Shown here in pieces: positions 8,504-14,949 of a DNA stretch of 24,330 bases (its first letter is position 1; each line of letters opens with the position of its first letter). The position numbers and the translations under genes were made by a program. The notes beneath the pieces were generated by a model. That model did not search any database. It was given only the letters and a program-made list of their open reading frames with translations, and was not told where the DNA came from. Origin of the DNA: Rhodobacteraceae bacterium UBA6141 (GTDB lineage: Bacteria; Pseudomonadota; Alphaproteobacteria; Rhodobacterales; Rhodobacteraceae); assembly GCA_002423245.1 (NCBI GenBank), contig DIVD01000023.1:1-24330 (forward strand), in the 5' to 3' direction.

Positions 8504-10285
8504 TCAGTTGCGCACGAGTGTTATCCCATGCTGCGCGGGGGGTTCAACCTCGGGGCGCAGGCCGAGGATCGGCGCGACGCGGCGGATGATCTCGGCGCCG
8601 ACCGGCACCGCCGTCCAGCCCGCGGTGCGGCGCGGCTCGCTCCCCGAGGTTTCCACCGGCTCGTCCAGCGAGGTGATCAGCACATATTCGGGGTCATGCG
8701 CCGGGAATATGGCGGCGAAGGTGGCGATGACCTTGTCCTCGTAATAGCCGCCCCCGGGTCTTGCCTTGTCGGCGGTGCCGGTCTTGCCGGCGACCGCATA
8801 GCCCGGCACCTCGGCAAAGCTGGCGGTGCCGCGCGTCACCACCGCGCGCAGCATCGCGCGCATGATCCCCGAGGTCTGCTCGGACACGACGCGCGGGCCG
8901 GGCCGGGGTGCAGGCGATTTGAGGATCGTCGGCACCACCCTGGTCCCGCCGTTCAGCACCGAGGCATAGGCCGCCGCCAGATGCAGCGGGCTGGCCGAAA
9001 GCCCGTGGCCATAGGAGACGGTCATCGTGGTGATCTCGGGCCAGGTGCGCGGCAGGATCGGCCTGCCGGTCGGCGCCTCGACCATCTCGATTGCCGTCGG
9101 CTCCAGCAGGCCCAGCGTGCCCAGGAACGCCTTCTGCCGCTCGCCCCCGATCATCAGCGCGACGCGGGCGGTGCCGATGTTCGAGGATTTGACGATGATG
9201 TCGGTCACCGAAAGCTCGGCGCCATAGTCGTGGAAGTCGCGTATCCGGTGCTTGCCCCATGTCATGGGCGATCTTGTGGCGATTTTCGTCGTCGGGGTCA
9301 CAAGCCCGAGGTCCAGCGCCTGCGCGATGGCGAACAGCTTGAAGGTCGATCCCAGCTCGTACACCCCCTGCACCGCGCGGTTGAACAGCGGGCTGTCGGA
9401 GGGATCGCCCTTCAGCGCCGGCTGCGGGCGGGTGTTGGGGTCGAAATCGGGCAGCGAGGCCATCGCCACCACCTCGCCCGAGTGGATGTCCATCAGGATC
9501 GCCGTGGCGCCCTTGGCGTTCATCAGCTTCATGCCGCCCGCCAGCACCTCCTCGATCGTCGCCTGCACGCCAAGGTCGATCGACAGTTGCAGCGGCGCGC
9601 CGCCATTGCCGGGGTCGCGCAGCCAGCCGTCGAAGGTCTTCTCCACCCCGGCGGTGCCGATCACCTCGGCTGAATGCACCCCCTCGCGGCCAAAGCTTGC
9701 GCCGCCAAGCACATGCGAGGCCAGCGCGCCATTGGGATAGATCCGCATCTCGCGCGGGCCGAACAGCAGGCCCGGATCGCCGATGTCATGCACCGCCTGC
9801 ATCTGCTCGGGGCTGATCTTGCGCTTGATCCACAGGAACTTGCGGCTGCCGGTAAAGTCCTTTTTCAGCTTTTCGGCATCAAGATCGGGGAAGATCGCCG
9901 CAAGCTCCTCTGCCGCCCGTTCCGGCTCCACCATGCTTTGCGGCTGCGCGTAAAGCGAATGGGTCACGAGGTTGGTGGCAAGGATGCGGCCCTCGCGGTC
10001 CACGATGTCGGCGCGCTGCGCCAGGATCGAGGCGCCCGAGACCGCCGCGCGCGGCTCCACCGGCTCGGTCGCGGCCAGAAGGCCCATGCGGGCGCCAAGG
10101 ACGGTGAAGGCGGAAAAGAACAGCAGGCCCATCATCAGGAGCCGGCCCTCGGCGCGCTGGCGGGACCGGTCGCGCATCGCCTCCTGCCGGATGCGCAGGT
10201 TCTCGCGCTCGATCGCGTCGGGATTCTCGCCCCGCTCGCGGGCAGAGAGGATGCGCGCCAGCGGGCGCAGCGGGGTGCGGGTCAT
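8504..10285 (-). CDS. ftsI: Septal peptidoglycan transpeptidase FtsI (PBP3)
   Basis: FtsI is the class B penicillin-binding protein that crosslinks septal peptidoglycan in the divisome. The 593-residue protein has a charged cytoplasmic N terminus, one membrane anchor (about residues 48-70), a dimerisation module including RADIVDREGRILATNL (91-106), and a transpeptidase domain. The catalytic motifs are all present: STFK with the active Ser (313-316), SSN (367-369) and KTGT (501-504). The N-terminal tail, roughly 45 residues and rich in Arg and Glu, is moderately long. The ATG overlaps the ftsL stop by four bases. Confidence 0.96.
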   Translation of the reverse strand: MTRTPLRPLARILSARERGENPDAIERENLRIRQEAMRDRSRQRAEGRLLMMGLLFFSAFTVLGARMGLLAATEPVEPRAAVSGASILAQRADIVDREGRILATNLVTHSLYAQPQSMVEPERAAEELAAIFPDLDAEKLKKDFTGSRKFLWIKRKISPEQMQAVHDIGDPGLLFGPREMRIYPNGALASHVLGGASFGREGVHSAEVIGTAGVEKTFDGWLRDPGNGGAPLQLSIDLGVQATIEEVLAGGMKLMNAKGATAILMDIHSGEVVAMASLPDFDPNTRPQPALKGDPSDSPLFNRAVQGVYELGSTFKLFAIAQALDLGLVTPTTKIATRSPMTWGKHRIRDFHDYGAELSVTDIIVKSSNIGTARVALMIGGERQKAFLGTLGLLEPTAIEMVEAPTGRPILPRTWPEITTMTVSYGHGLSASPLHLAAAYASVLNGGTRVVPTILKSPAPRPGPRVVSEQTSGIMRAMLRAVVTRGTASFAEVPGYAVAGKTGTADKARPGGGYYEDKVIATFAAIFPAHDPEYVLITSLDEPVETSGSEPRRTAGWTAVPVGAEIIRRVAPILGLRPEVEPPAQHGITLVRN

Positions 10286-10641
10286 GGCGTGGGCTCCTGT
10301 GCCTGGGGCAGCGCGTCAAGGGGTTCGGCCGGTTCCATTTCCGGCGGCAGCGGCGGGGCCGGGTAATCCACCTGCGCCGCCGTGCCGAACTGCGCCGCGC
10401 GCAGCGGCAGCAGTTGCAGGCGATCGAAATTGATCTCGGTCAGTTCGCGCAGCCGGTCGGGGCGGTTGAGATAGGCCCATTCCGCCTTCAGCACGTTCAG
10501 GCTTTCGCGCAGATGACCGATCTCGGATTGCAGGCGGTCGATCTCGGTCAGCTTCGCCTGGGTGCGGTAATTCTCGCGGTAGGCCCAGAAGGCGAGGGCC
10601 ATCACCACCAGCGCGGTCAGCACATAGAACAGGCTGCGCAT
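10282..10641 (-). CDS. ftsL: Cell division protein FtsL
   Basis: FtsL is a bitopic divisome protein that works with FtsB and FtsQ to activate FtsWI. The 119-residue product has a short N terminus, one membrane helix (about residues 4-22, YVLTALVVMALAFWAY), and a periplasmic coiled coil (TQAKLTEIDRLQSEIGHLRE onward). It ends in a Pro- and Glu-rich tail. Sequence conservation in this family is low, so the call rests on topology, size and its place between rsmH and ftsI. The ATG at 10641 is one base past the rsmH stop, with AAAGGA eight bases upstream. An open frame extends upstream but is a shadow of rsmH. Confidence 0.88.
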   Translation of the reverse strand: MRSLFYVLTALVVMALAFWAYRENYRTQAKLTEIDRLQSEIGHLRESLNVLKAEWAYLNRPDRLRELTEINFDRLQLLPLRAAQFGTAAQVDYPAPPLPPEMEPAEPLDALPQAQEPTP

Positions 10642-10642
10642 G

Positions 10643-11656
10643 TCAGTGTCCTTTCCTGCGGGGGGCGGGGTCGAGCGCCGGTTGCGGCAGGCCGAGCGAG
10701 GCGCGGTCCGGCCGCCCCGCCGGTGCCCCGGTGCGGATCGCGACGCGCAGCTTGGCAGAGCGCGCGCGCGGGTTCTGGGCAAGCTCCGCCGCGTCGGGCG
10801 CGGTGGCGCGGCGGGTCGGCAGCGTGAAGGCCGGCGCGGCATCGACCCGTTCGGGGGCATGGCGGCTGCCCTGCGCCTCGCCGCCCGAACGGGCGAGCAA
10901 GAAGCGTTTCACAACCCGGTCTTCCAGCGAGTGGAACGTCACCACCGCCAGCCGCCCGCCGGGTTTCAGCGCGCGTTCCGCCGCCTCCAGCCCCGCGATC
11001 AGTTGGCCGAATTCGTCATTCACCGCGATGCGGAGCGCCTGAAAGCTGCGGGTGGCGGGATGGCTCTGCCCCGGCTTCGGACGCGGCAGGCAGGATTCGA
11101 CGACCGAGACAAGCTGTTTCGTGGTCGTGATCGGCGCCGCCTCGCGCGCGCGGACGATGGCACGGGCGATGCGCCGGGCGGCCCGGTCCTCGCCGTAGTG
11201 ATAGATGATGTCGGCCAGTTGCGCCTCGCCGGCCTCGTTCACCAGATCGGCGGCGCTGGGGCCCGCGCCGCTCATCCGCATGTCCAGCGGGCCGTCCTTC
11301 ATGAAGGAGAACCCGCGTTCCGGCTGGTCAAGCTGCATCGAGGAGACGCCCAGATCCAGCACCACGCCGTCCAGCGGCTCGCCCGCGAGGGTATCGAGAT
11401 CCGAGAAGGTGCCTTCCACCAGCCGCAGCCGGTCGCCGAACGCGCCCGCCCATTGCGCGGCCAGCCCGAACACCGACGGATCGCGGTCCACGCCGATCAC
11501 GCGGGCCGCCCCCGCCTCCAGCAGGCCGCGCGCATAGCCGCCCGCGCCGAAGGTGCCGTCGAGCCAGAGCCCCGAAACCGGCGCCACCGCGGCAAGCAGC
11601 GGGCGCAGCAGCACGGGCACATGCGGGGCAGCATCGGCGGAAGACTCGCCCGCCAT
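10643..11656 (-). CDS. rsmH: 16S rRNA m4C1402 methyltransferase RsmH (MraW)
   Basis: RsmH N4-methylates C1402 of 16S rRNA, using S-adenosylmethionine, in the ribosomal P-site region. The 337-residue protein starts with the family-type HVPVLLRPLLAAV, then the S-adenosylmethionine loop LDGTFGAGGYARGLL (about residues 31-45). Next come DGVVLDLGVSSMQLD with the adjacent ERGFSFMKDGPLDMRM, and the C-terminal RLAVVTFHSLEDRVVKRF, all diagnostic. The gene begins three bases after the mraZ stop, the standard mraZ-rsmH pairing. Confidence 0.97.
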   Translation of the reverse strand: MAGESSADAAPHVPVLLRPLLAAVAPVSGLWLDGTFGAGGYARGLLEAGAARVIGVDRDPSVFGLAAQWAGAFGDRLRLVEGTFSDLDTLAGEPLDGVVLDLGVSSMQLDQPERGFSFMKDGPLDMRMSGAGPSAADLVNEAGEAQLADIIYHYGEDRAARRIARAIVRAREAAPITTTKQLVSVVESCLPRPKPGQSHPATRSFQALRIAVNDEFGQLIAGLEAAERALKPGGRLAVVTFHSLEDRVVKRFLLARSGGEAQGSRHAPERVDAAPAFTLPTRRATAPDAAELAQNPRARSAKLRVAIRTGAPAGRPDRASLGLPQPALDPAPRRKGH

Positions 11657-11659
11657 CGC

Positions 11660-12193
11660 CTAGACATCCCTGTCCAGCAGCGCCGCGATATCGACGCCGG
11701 GCGCCAGCCCCTCGATCTCTTCGCCGGCCTTCTCGGCCAGGTCGCGGTCATAGGCTTCGGGCTGCCAGATCTGGAAGGTGTCGGCGGTGCCGGCAAAGAC
11801 CGCCTCCTCGCCAAGCGCCAGTTTCTCGCGCAGCTTCTGCGGCAGCACGATGCGGCCGTCGCCGTCGATCTCGGCCACGGTGGACAGGGTGATGAACACC
11901 CGTTCCAGCGCACGCCGCCGGGGCGTGCCGCGCGGGATGGCAAGGATGCGCGCCTCGAGCGCCGCCATGCCCTCGACCGTGTAGCATTCCAGAAACTCGC
12001 GGCGGGCATCGCCATAGACGATGACAAAGCGGGCGCCGCCCTTCACCTTGTCATCCTCGCCGCGCAGCGCCTCGCGCCGGGCGCGGAACTCGGGGTCGCC
12101 GTCCTCGAGGTGACGCCGGAATGCCGCCGGAATGGACACCCTGCCCTTTCCGTCGACCTTCTGGCTGAATTCGCCCCGGAACGACCCCGTCAC
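11660..12193 (-). CDS. mraZ: Transcriptional regulator MraZ
   Basis: MraZ is the first gene of the dcw cluster and a DNA-binding protein that controls its own operon. Two SpoVT/AbrB-like DGKGR motifs are visible: QKVDGKGRVSIPAAFRR (about residues 11-27) and EIDGDGRIVLPQKLRE (about 112-127). At 177 residues it is longer than the roughly 150 of E. coli, the extra length being a charged insert (PEFRARREALRGEDDKVK) and a C-terminal tail. The start codon is GTG at 12193 with AAGGA about eight bases upstream. A set of MraZ-type boxes lies about 470 bases upstream, not in the usual close position. Confidence 0.95.
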   Translation of the reverse strand: MTGSFRGEFSQKVDGKGRVSIPAAFRRHLEDGDPEFRARREALRGEDDKVKGGARFVIVYGDARREFLECYTVEGMAALEARILAIPRGTPRRRALERVFITLSTVAEIDGDGRIVLPQKLREKLALGEEAVFAGTADTFQIWQPEAYDRDLAEKAGEEIEGLAPGVDIAALLDRDV

Positions 12194-12650
12194 CTCAGGT
12201 TTCCTTCACCGCCTGCATTGCGCCTTCCGCAGCCGGCAGGCCCCCGCCCGCCTGGCCCCCGGAAAGACAACGGCGGACCGGGCTGCTGCCACTGCCCGAT
12301 CCGCCGCCCCTCGTCCCATCGCTGGTCCCATTGCTGGGTATGTCCGGCTGCGCGCGCCACCTGGGGGATGTCTGCTCGCCCGCGCGCCGGATCTCTTTGG
12401 TCGTTCGATAAACGCGAGCGCCTGTATGAAACCTGCACTTCTTGCCGATCCCGGGGTCTTGGCGCCCCTTGCCCGTGTTCATCTTGTGAACAGGGATGAC
12501 ATGGGAATTCATGGCAATCAACAAGAAAGAATGGGTGCCGATGGGAAGGCACAGGCAGATGCGGTACCAGATTTCGGGGAGTCAGCCAGTGGCGACGGAG
12601 CATCTAGGGAGATACTGACCGACCACCACCACATGTGGACATCAAGGCCG
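12194..12650 (-). ncRNA. upsM: Candidate UpsM-type extended leader of the dcw operon
   Basis: In Rhodobacteraceae the dcw transcript is known to start with an unusually long leader (268 bases in R. sphaeroides) that yields the small RNA UpsM by termination and RNase E cleavage. Here the space upstream of mraZ is long and has no convincing protein gene. It begins next to MraZ-type boxes and contains several foldable segments: ATCT-CCCT-AGAT near 12605-12620, GTGCC-loop-GGCAC at 12535-12552 followed by a T-rich tract, and GCTCGC/GCGAGC around 12378-12419. The call rests on position and known synteny, not on primary-sequence identity, which I cannot test. The outer limits are approximate, and this leader would be longer than the described one. 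Confidence 0.45.
12520..12552 (-). terminator. Weak intrinsic-terminator candidate inside the mraZ leader
   Basis: On the minus strand a 5-bp stem GTGCC/GGCAC (12548-12552 with 12535-12539) closes an 8-base loop and is followed by CCATTCTTTCTTGTTG. The tail is T-rich but interrupted. It is the best-placed candidate I see for the internal termination expected of an UpsM-type leader. The short stem keeps confidence low. Confidence 0.28.
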
Positions 12651-12661
12651 CGTTTTTCGCC

Positions 12662-12686
12662 GCCCAGCCGGTTCCACAAATTCCCA
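12662..12686 (-). promoter_or_regulatory. MraZ-box array (three TGGG-type boxes, 10-bp period)
   Basis: On the minus strand TGGGA (12686-12682), TGGAA (12676-12672) and TGGGC (12666-12662) start exactly ten bases apart, separated by five-base spacers. MraZ of E. coli binds tandem TGGGN boxes with five-base spacers, so this matches the expected operator with one imperfect middle box. It lies about 470 bases upstream of mraZ and presumably marks the dcw promoter. A standard -35/-10 pair is not clear. Confidence 0.55.
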
Positions 12687-12704
12687 AAAAACCTGCACAG
12701 CAGG
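12686..12704 (-). terminator. Intrinsic terminator candidate after the mrp gene
   Basis: Minus-strand CCTGC-TGT-GCAGG (12704-12692) forms a 5-bp stem with a three-base loop, followed by six T residues (12691-12686). It is placed to end transcription arriving from the mrp-type gene before the dcw promoter region. The stem is short, so efficiency is uncertain. A second, GC-rich hairpin (GGGCGC/GCGCCC, 12797-12821) followed by TTT lies closer to that gene and may contribute. Confidence 0.45.
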
Positions 12705-12872
12705 GCAGTGACTGGCGGCTCCGGCTGCCGGATCGGCGCGTGATCACGGAATGTTCCGCGAACTTCACGAAGATTCACGCGCCGGTGATTCGGAAAGGGC
12801 GCCCGATTCCCCGGTGCGCCCATGCATTCCCATCATCCGGCGAATGCGGGCCCGCCCGCACGTGCCCGCCGG

Positions 12873-13991
12873 TCAGGCCATTCCGCCGTCGATCAGCCGC
12901 CGCGCCAGCGCCGCATAGGCCGCGGCGATCGGTCCCTCGCCCGCCGCGATCGGCGTTCCGGCATCGCCCGCCAGCCGCACATCGAGGCTGAGGGGAATCT
13001 CCCCCAGGAAGGGCAGGCCCAGCTTCTCTGCCTCGGCCCGCACCCCGCCATGCCCGAAGATATGCGCCTCGTGCCCGCAGTTCGGGCAGATATAGGAAGA
13101 CATGTTCTCGATCAGCCCCAGCACCGGGGTCTTGAGCTTGCCGAACATGTCGATCGCCCGCCGCGCATCCAGCAGCGCCACGTCCTGCGGGGTGGACACG
13201 ACCACCGCCCCCGTCAGATGCGTGCGCTGGCAGAGCGTCAACTGCACGTCTCCGGTGCCGGGCGGCAGATCCACGATCAGAACGTCAAGCCCGCCCCAGG
13301 CCACCTGCCCCAGCAACTGCTGCAGCGCGCCCATCAGCATCGGGCCGCGCCAGACCACCGCCTCATCCTCCTTCAGCAGCAGGCCGATCGACATCATGGT
13401 CACGCCATGCGCCTGCAACGGGATCATCGTCTTGCCGTCGGGCGAGGCGGGCCGGCCCGAAACCCCCATCATCCGCGGCTGCGAGGGGCCATAGATGTCC
13501 GCATCCAGCAGCCCCACCCGGCGCCCCGCCCGCGCCAGCGCGACCGCAAGGTTCGAGGATACCGTGGACTTGCCGACCCCGCCCTTGCCCGAGGCAATCG
13601 CCAGTATCCGGTCGATCCCCGCCACCCGCTGCGGCCCGGTCCGGCCCGGCGCCTGCGGGGTGGGATGGCCGCCGATCTTCAGGCCGGGGGCGGGCTTCAG
13701 GCCGGGGGCGGGCTTCAGGCCGGGGGCGGGCGCCCTCGCCGCCGGGCCATGCGCCGTCAGCACCACCGAAACCTTCGCGACCCCTGGCAGCGCCCGCACC
13801 GCCGATTCGGCTGCGGCGCGCACCGGCTCCATCATCCGGGCGGCATCGGGATTCGGCGCCTCGAGCACGAAACGCACATCGCCCCCCTCCACCACCAGCG
13901 CGCGCACCAGATCCGCCTCGACGAGAGTCGCGCCCGAGGGCAGGTTGACGCGGGCAAGCGCGGCCAGAACGGTGTCTTTGGTAACGGTCAT
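12873..13991 (-). CDS. apbC: Mrp/ApbC-type P-loop iron-sulfur cluster carrier
   Basis: Members of this family bind and pass on 4Fe-4S clusters in the cytoplasm and hydrolyse ATP. The 372-residue protein has an N-terminal MIP18/DUF59-like domain (about residues 1-80), a Pro/Gly-rich linker (83-122), and a ParA-like P-loop domain. That domain shows the deviant Walker A SGKGGVGKST (134-143), DADIYGPSQPRMMG, VDLPPGTGDVQLT (240-252), and the cluster-binding CPNC pair (Cys302, Cys305) in ENMSSYICPNCGHE. The linker holds three exact PAPGLK repeats. ATG at 13991 is chosen because GGAG lies eight bases upstream. Two further ATGs upstream would add 6 or 10 residues. The gene stands alone, divergent from the DUF1127 gene. 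Confidence 0.93.
   Translation of the reverse strand: MTVTKDTVLAALARVNLPSGATLVEADLVRALVVEGGDVRFVLEAPNPDAARMMEPVRAAAESAVRALPGVAKVSVVLTAHGPAARAPAPGLKPAPGLKPAPGLKIGGHPTPQAPGRTGPQRVAGIDRILAIASGKGGVGKSTVSSNLAVALARAGRRVGLLDADIYGPSQPRMMGVSGRPASPDGKTMIPLQAHGVTMMSIGLLLKEDEAVVWRGPMLMGALQQLLGQVAWGGLDVLIVDLPPGTGDVQLTLCQRTHLTGAVVVSTPQDVALLDARRAIDMFGKLKTPVLGLIENMSSYICPNCGHEAHIFGHGGVRAEAEKLGLPFLGEIPLSLDVRLAGDAGTPIAAGEGPIAAAYAALARRLIDGGMA
13677..13730. repeat. Three perfect 18-bp tandem repeats within apbC
   Basis: Copies at 13677-13694, 13695-13712 and 13713-13730 are identical (unit CTTCAGGCCGGGGGCGGG on the plus strand). On the coding strand each encodes PAPGLK. Identity at the DNA level, including third positions, suggests recent expansion by slippage, probably variable in number between strains. 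The repeats lie in the flexible linker, where length change should be tolerated. Confidence 0.9.
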
Positions 13992-14169
13992 TTCATCGTC
14001 TCCGGGCATTTTGCGCGGCACTGTGGCATCCGTGCCAGCAAGAGCAAGGCAAACCGCCCGGCTGCATCCTCAAAGCGGCGTGAAAAGCGGCGAATGCCCC
14101 GCCTGCGCCAAGAATTAGGTCAGCATGCGTTATGCGGTTTCTGCATGGCGGCATTGAGGTCGCGAGGGA

Positions 14170-14198
14170 TTGTGCAAGTGCAGCATCGAGTCCATCTT
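14170..14198 (+). promoter_or_regulatory. Candidate promoter of the DUF1127-sRNA operon (possibly RpoH type)
   Basis: TTGTGC (14170-14175) is separated by 17 bases from CATCTT (14193-14198), in the context GTCCATCTT, which loosely resembles heat-shock-sigma -10 elements. In R. sphaeroides the equivalent operon is driven by RpoHI/RpoHII. The match is weak, and the rest of the 13992-14274 gap holds no other recognisable feature. Confidence 0.28.
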
Positions 14199-14274
14199 CA
14201 ACTCAACGGCGCGGCAATCAGACAACGGAACGGCGCGCTCCGAACACGTCAATTAGAAGATCGAGGCAGAGCAT

Positions 14275-14496
14275 ATGGCTTTCGCAACTCACATCCGCAG
14301 CGCAGAACACGGCCTTGCCGATCGCGTCGCTGCAGTCTTCCACAGGGTGCATGATGCCCGCCGGCGGGGCAAGGTGTTCCGCCAGACCCTCGCCGAACTC
14401 GGAGGGCTGTCTGCCCGCGAGCTTGCGGACATCGGCATCCACCGTTCGATGATCACGCGCGTTGCGGCCGAGGCCGCCTATGGCGCGAAGAGGTAA
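14275..14496 (+). CDS. ccaF1: DUF1127 small basic protein, CcaF1-like RNA-binding protein
   Basis: The 73-residue product ends in the DUF1127 signature ELGGLSARELADIGIHRSMI (about residues 41-60), preceded by an Arg-rich helix (RVHDARRRGKVFRQTL). The ATG has GAGG eight bases upstream. In R. sphaeroides the DUF1127 gene RSP_6037, now CcaF1, precedes the CcsR small RNAs, is co-transcribed with them, and binds RNA to influence their maturation and turnover. Here it is followed within seven bases by the first of eight CTCCTCC-loop hairpins, the same arrangement, so the orthologous role is a strong inference. DUF1127 proteins are common and short, so sequence alone would not give the name. Confidence 0.85.
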   Translation: MAFATHIRSAEHGLADRVAAVFHRVHDARRRGKVFRQTLAELGGLSARELADIGIHRSMITRVAAEAAYGAKR

Positions 14497-14502
14497 TTCG
14501 CT

Positions 14503-14576
14503 TTCCTGAGGCTCCTCCTCCTCCCTGAGCCTGGGAAATCTGCGGCGGCCCCCTCCTCCTCCCTGGGGCCGCCGCA
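14503..14576 (+). ncRNA. ccsR1: CcsR/cuckoo-type sRNA unit 1 (two anti-SD hairpins)
   Basis: Hairpin one (14503-14537) pairs TTCC..AGGCT with AGCCT.GGAA. Hairpin two (14541-14576) has a perfect 12-bp stem TGCGGCGGCCCC/GGGGCCGCCGCA. Each loop exposes CTCCTCCTCCCT, complementary to Shine-Dalgarno sequences. Paired stem-loops with a CCUCCUCCC loop define the CcsR/cuckoo RNAs, which in R. sphaeroides are stress-induced and aid resistance to oxidative stress. It starts seven bases after the DUF1127 stop, consistent with release from a shared transcript by processing. Confidence 0.85.
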
Positions 14577-14633
14577 ACAGAGACCGGACCGCAAGGTTCA
14601 AAGTTAACGGAACCGAAAGGTTCATGCGGCATA

Positions 14634-14706
14634 CGATGGCTCTCCTCCTCCTCCCTGAGGGCCTCGTTGCGAAGGCGGCGGCCCTCCTCCTCCCTGGGGT
14701 CGCCGC
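14634..14706 (+). ncRNA. ccsR2: CcsR/cuckoo-type sRNA unit 2 (two anti-SD hairpins)
   Basis: The first hairpin (14634-14666) pairs CGA.GGCTCT with AGGGCC.TCG around a CCTCCTCCTCCCTG loop. The second (14675-14706) pairs GCGGCGGCCC with GGG(G)TCGCCGC, with one bulged G, around TCCTCCTCCCT. The order of loop types (longer CTGAG type, then CTGGGG type) is the same as in unit 1. The sequence following both units shares a GACCGG(A)CCGCAAGG stretch, so units 1 and 2 look like duplicates. Confidence 0.82.
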
Positions 14707-14773
14707 GCTTCGGAACCGCAGACCGGCCGCAAGGCCGCGCTATTCAGGGCCACCAGGCCCGCAAGACTACGGA

Positions 14774-14851
14774 CGGCCCCTCCTCCTCCCTGGGCCGGAC
14801 GTTGTGAAGGACGGTGGCGCCTCCTCCTCCTCCCTGAGGTTGCCACCGTCC
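14774..14851 (+). ncRNA. ccsR3: CcsR/cuckoo-type sRNA unit 3 (two anti-SD hairpins, reversed loop order)
   Basis: The first hairpin (14774-14797) has a 6-bp stem CGGCCC/GGGCCG around CTCCTCCTCCCT. The second (14809-14851) has a long stem, GGACGGTGGC with GCCACCGTCC plus an inner CCT/AGG, around CCTCCTCCTCCCTG. The loop types are in the opposite order to units 1 and 2. Pairing the eight hairpins into four units here follows spacing and is a judgement; the true processing sites are unknown. Confidence 0.75.
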
Positions 14852-14865
14852 CCTTTTACCGGAAC

Positions 14866-14949
14866 ACGTAGGCCCCCTCCTCCTCCCTGGGGCCGGCGTC
14901 AAGAACGGCGGTGCCCTCCTCCTCCCTGGGTGCCGCCGTTCGCTTTTTT
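14866..14949 (+). ncRNA. ccsR4: CcsR/cuckoo-type sRNA unit 4, ending in a terminator hairpin
   Basis: The first hairpin (14866-14899) pairs ACG..GGCCCC with GGGGCC..CGT. The second (14903-14941) has an unbroken 14-bp stem, including two G-T wobbles, around TCCTCCTCCCT and is followed by six Ts. Both loops are of the CTGGGG type. Being last, this unit can end by intrinsic termination, whereas the first three would need processing or partial termination to be released. Confidence 0.78.
14903..14949 (+). terminator. Intrinsic terminator of the DUF1127-CcsR operon, with anti-SD loop
   Basis: A 14-bp stem (14903-14916 with 14928-14941) closes an 11-base TCCTCCTCCCT loop, and TTTTTT follows at 14944-14949. 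It is the only one of the eight hairpins followed by a T run, so it marks the operon end. The same hairpin carries the regulatory loop, so terminator and effector are one structure. Confidence 0.88.

Noticed and set aside
7358..9673. Plus-strand open frame of about 770 codons opposite murE and ftsI
   Set aside because: Antisense to both genes, without motifs or a ribosome-binding site.
12301..12345. Second set of MraZ boxes (two TGGGA motifs near 12320 and 12332, minus strand)
   Set aside because: Spacing is 12 bp, not 10, and no third box follows; the set at 12662-12686 fits better.
10640..12499. Plus-strand open frame of about 620 codons opposite rsmH and mraZ
   Set aside because: Antisense to conserved dcw genes; Arg/His/Gln-rich shadow.
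12194..12872. RNase P RNA gene upstream of mraZ
   Set aside because: I looked for the conserved GAGGAAAGTCCGGGC-type core and other RNase P signatures on both strands and found none.
14503..14941. CTCCTCC array read as a CRISPR or simple repeat
   Set aside because: The repeated element is a 12-14 base loop within stems of differing sequence and spacing. There are no constant-length spacers or cas genes, and the hairpin pattern fits CcsR/cuckoo RNAs.
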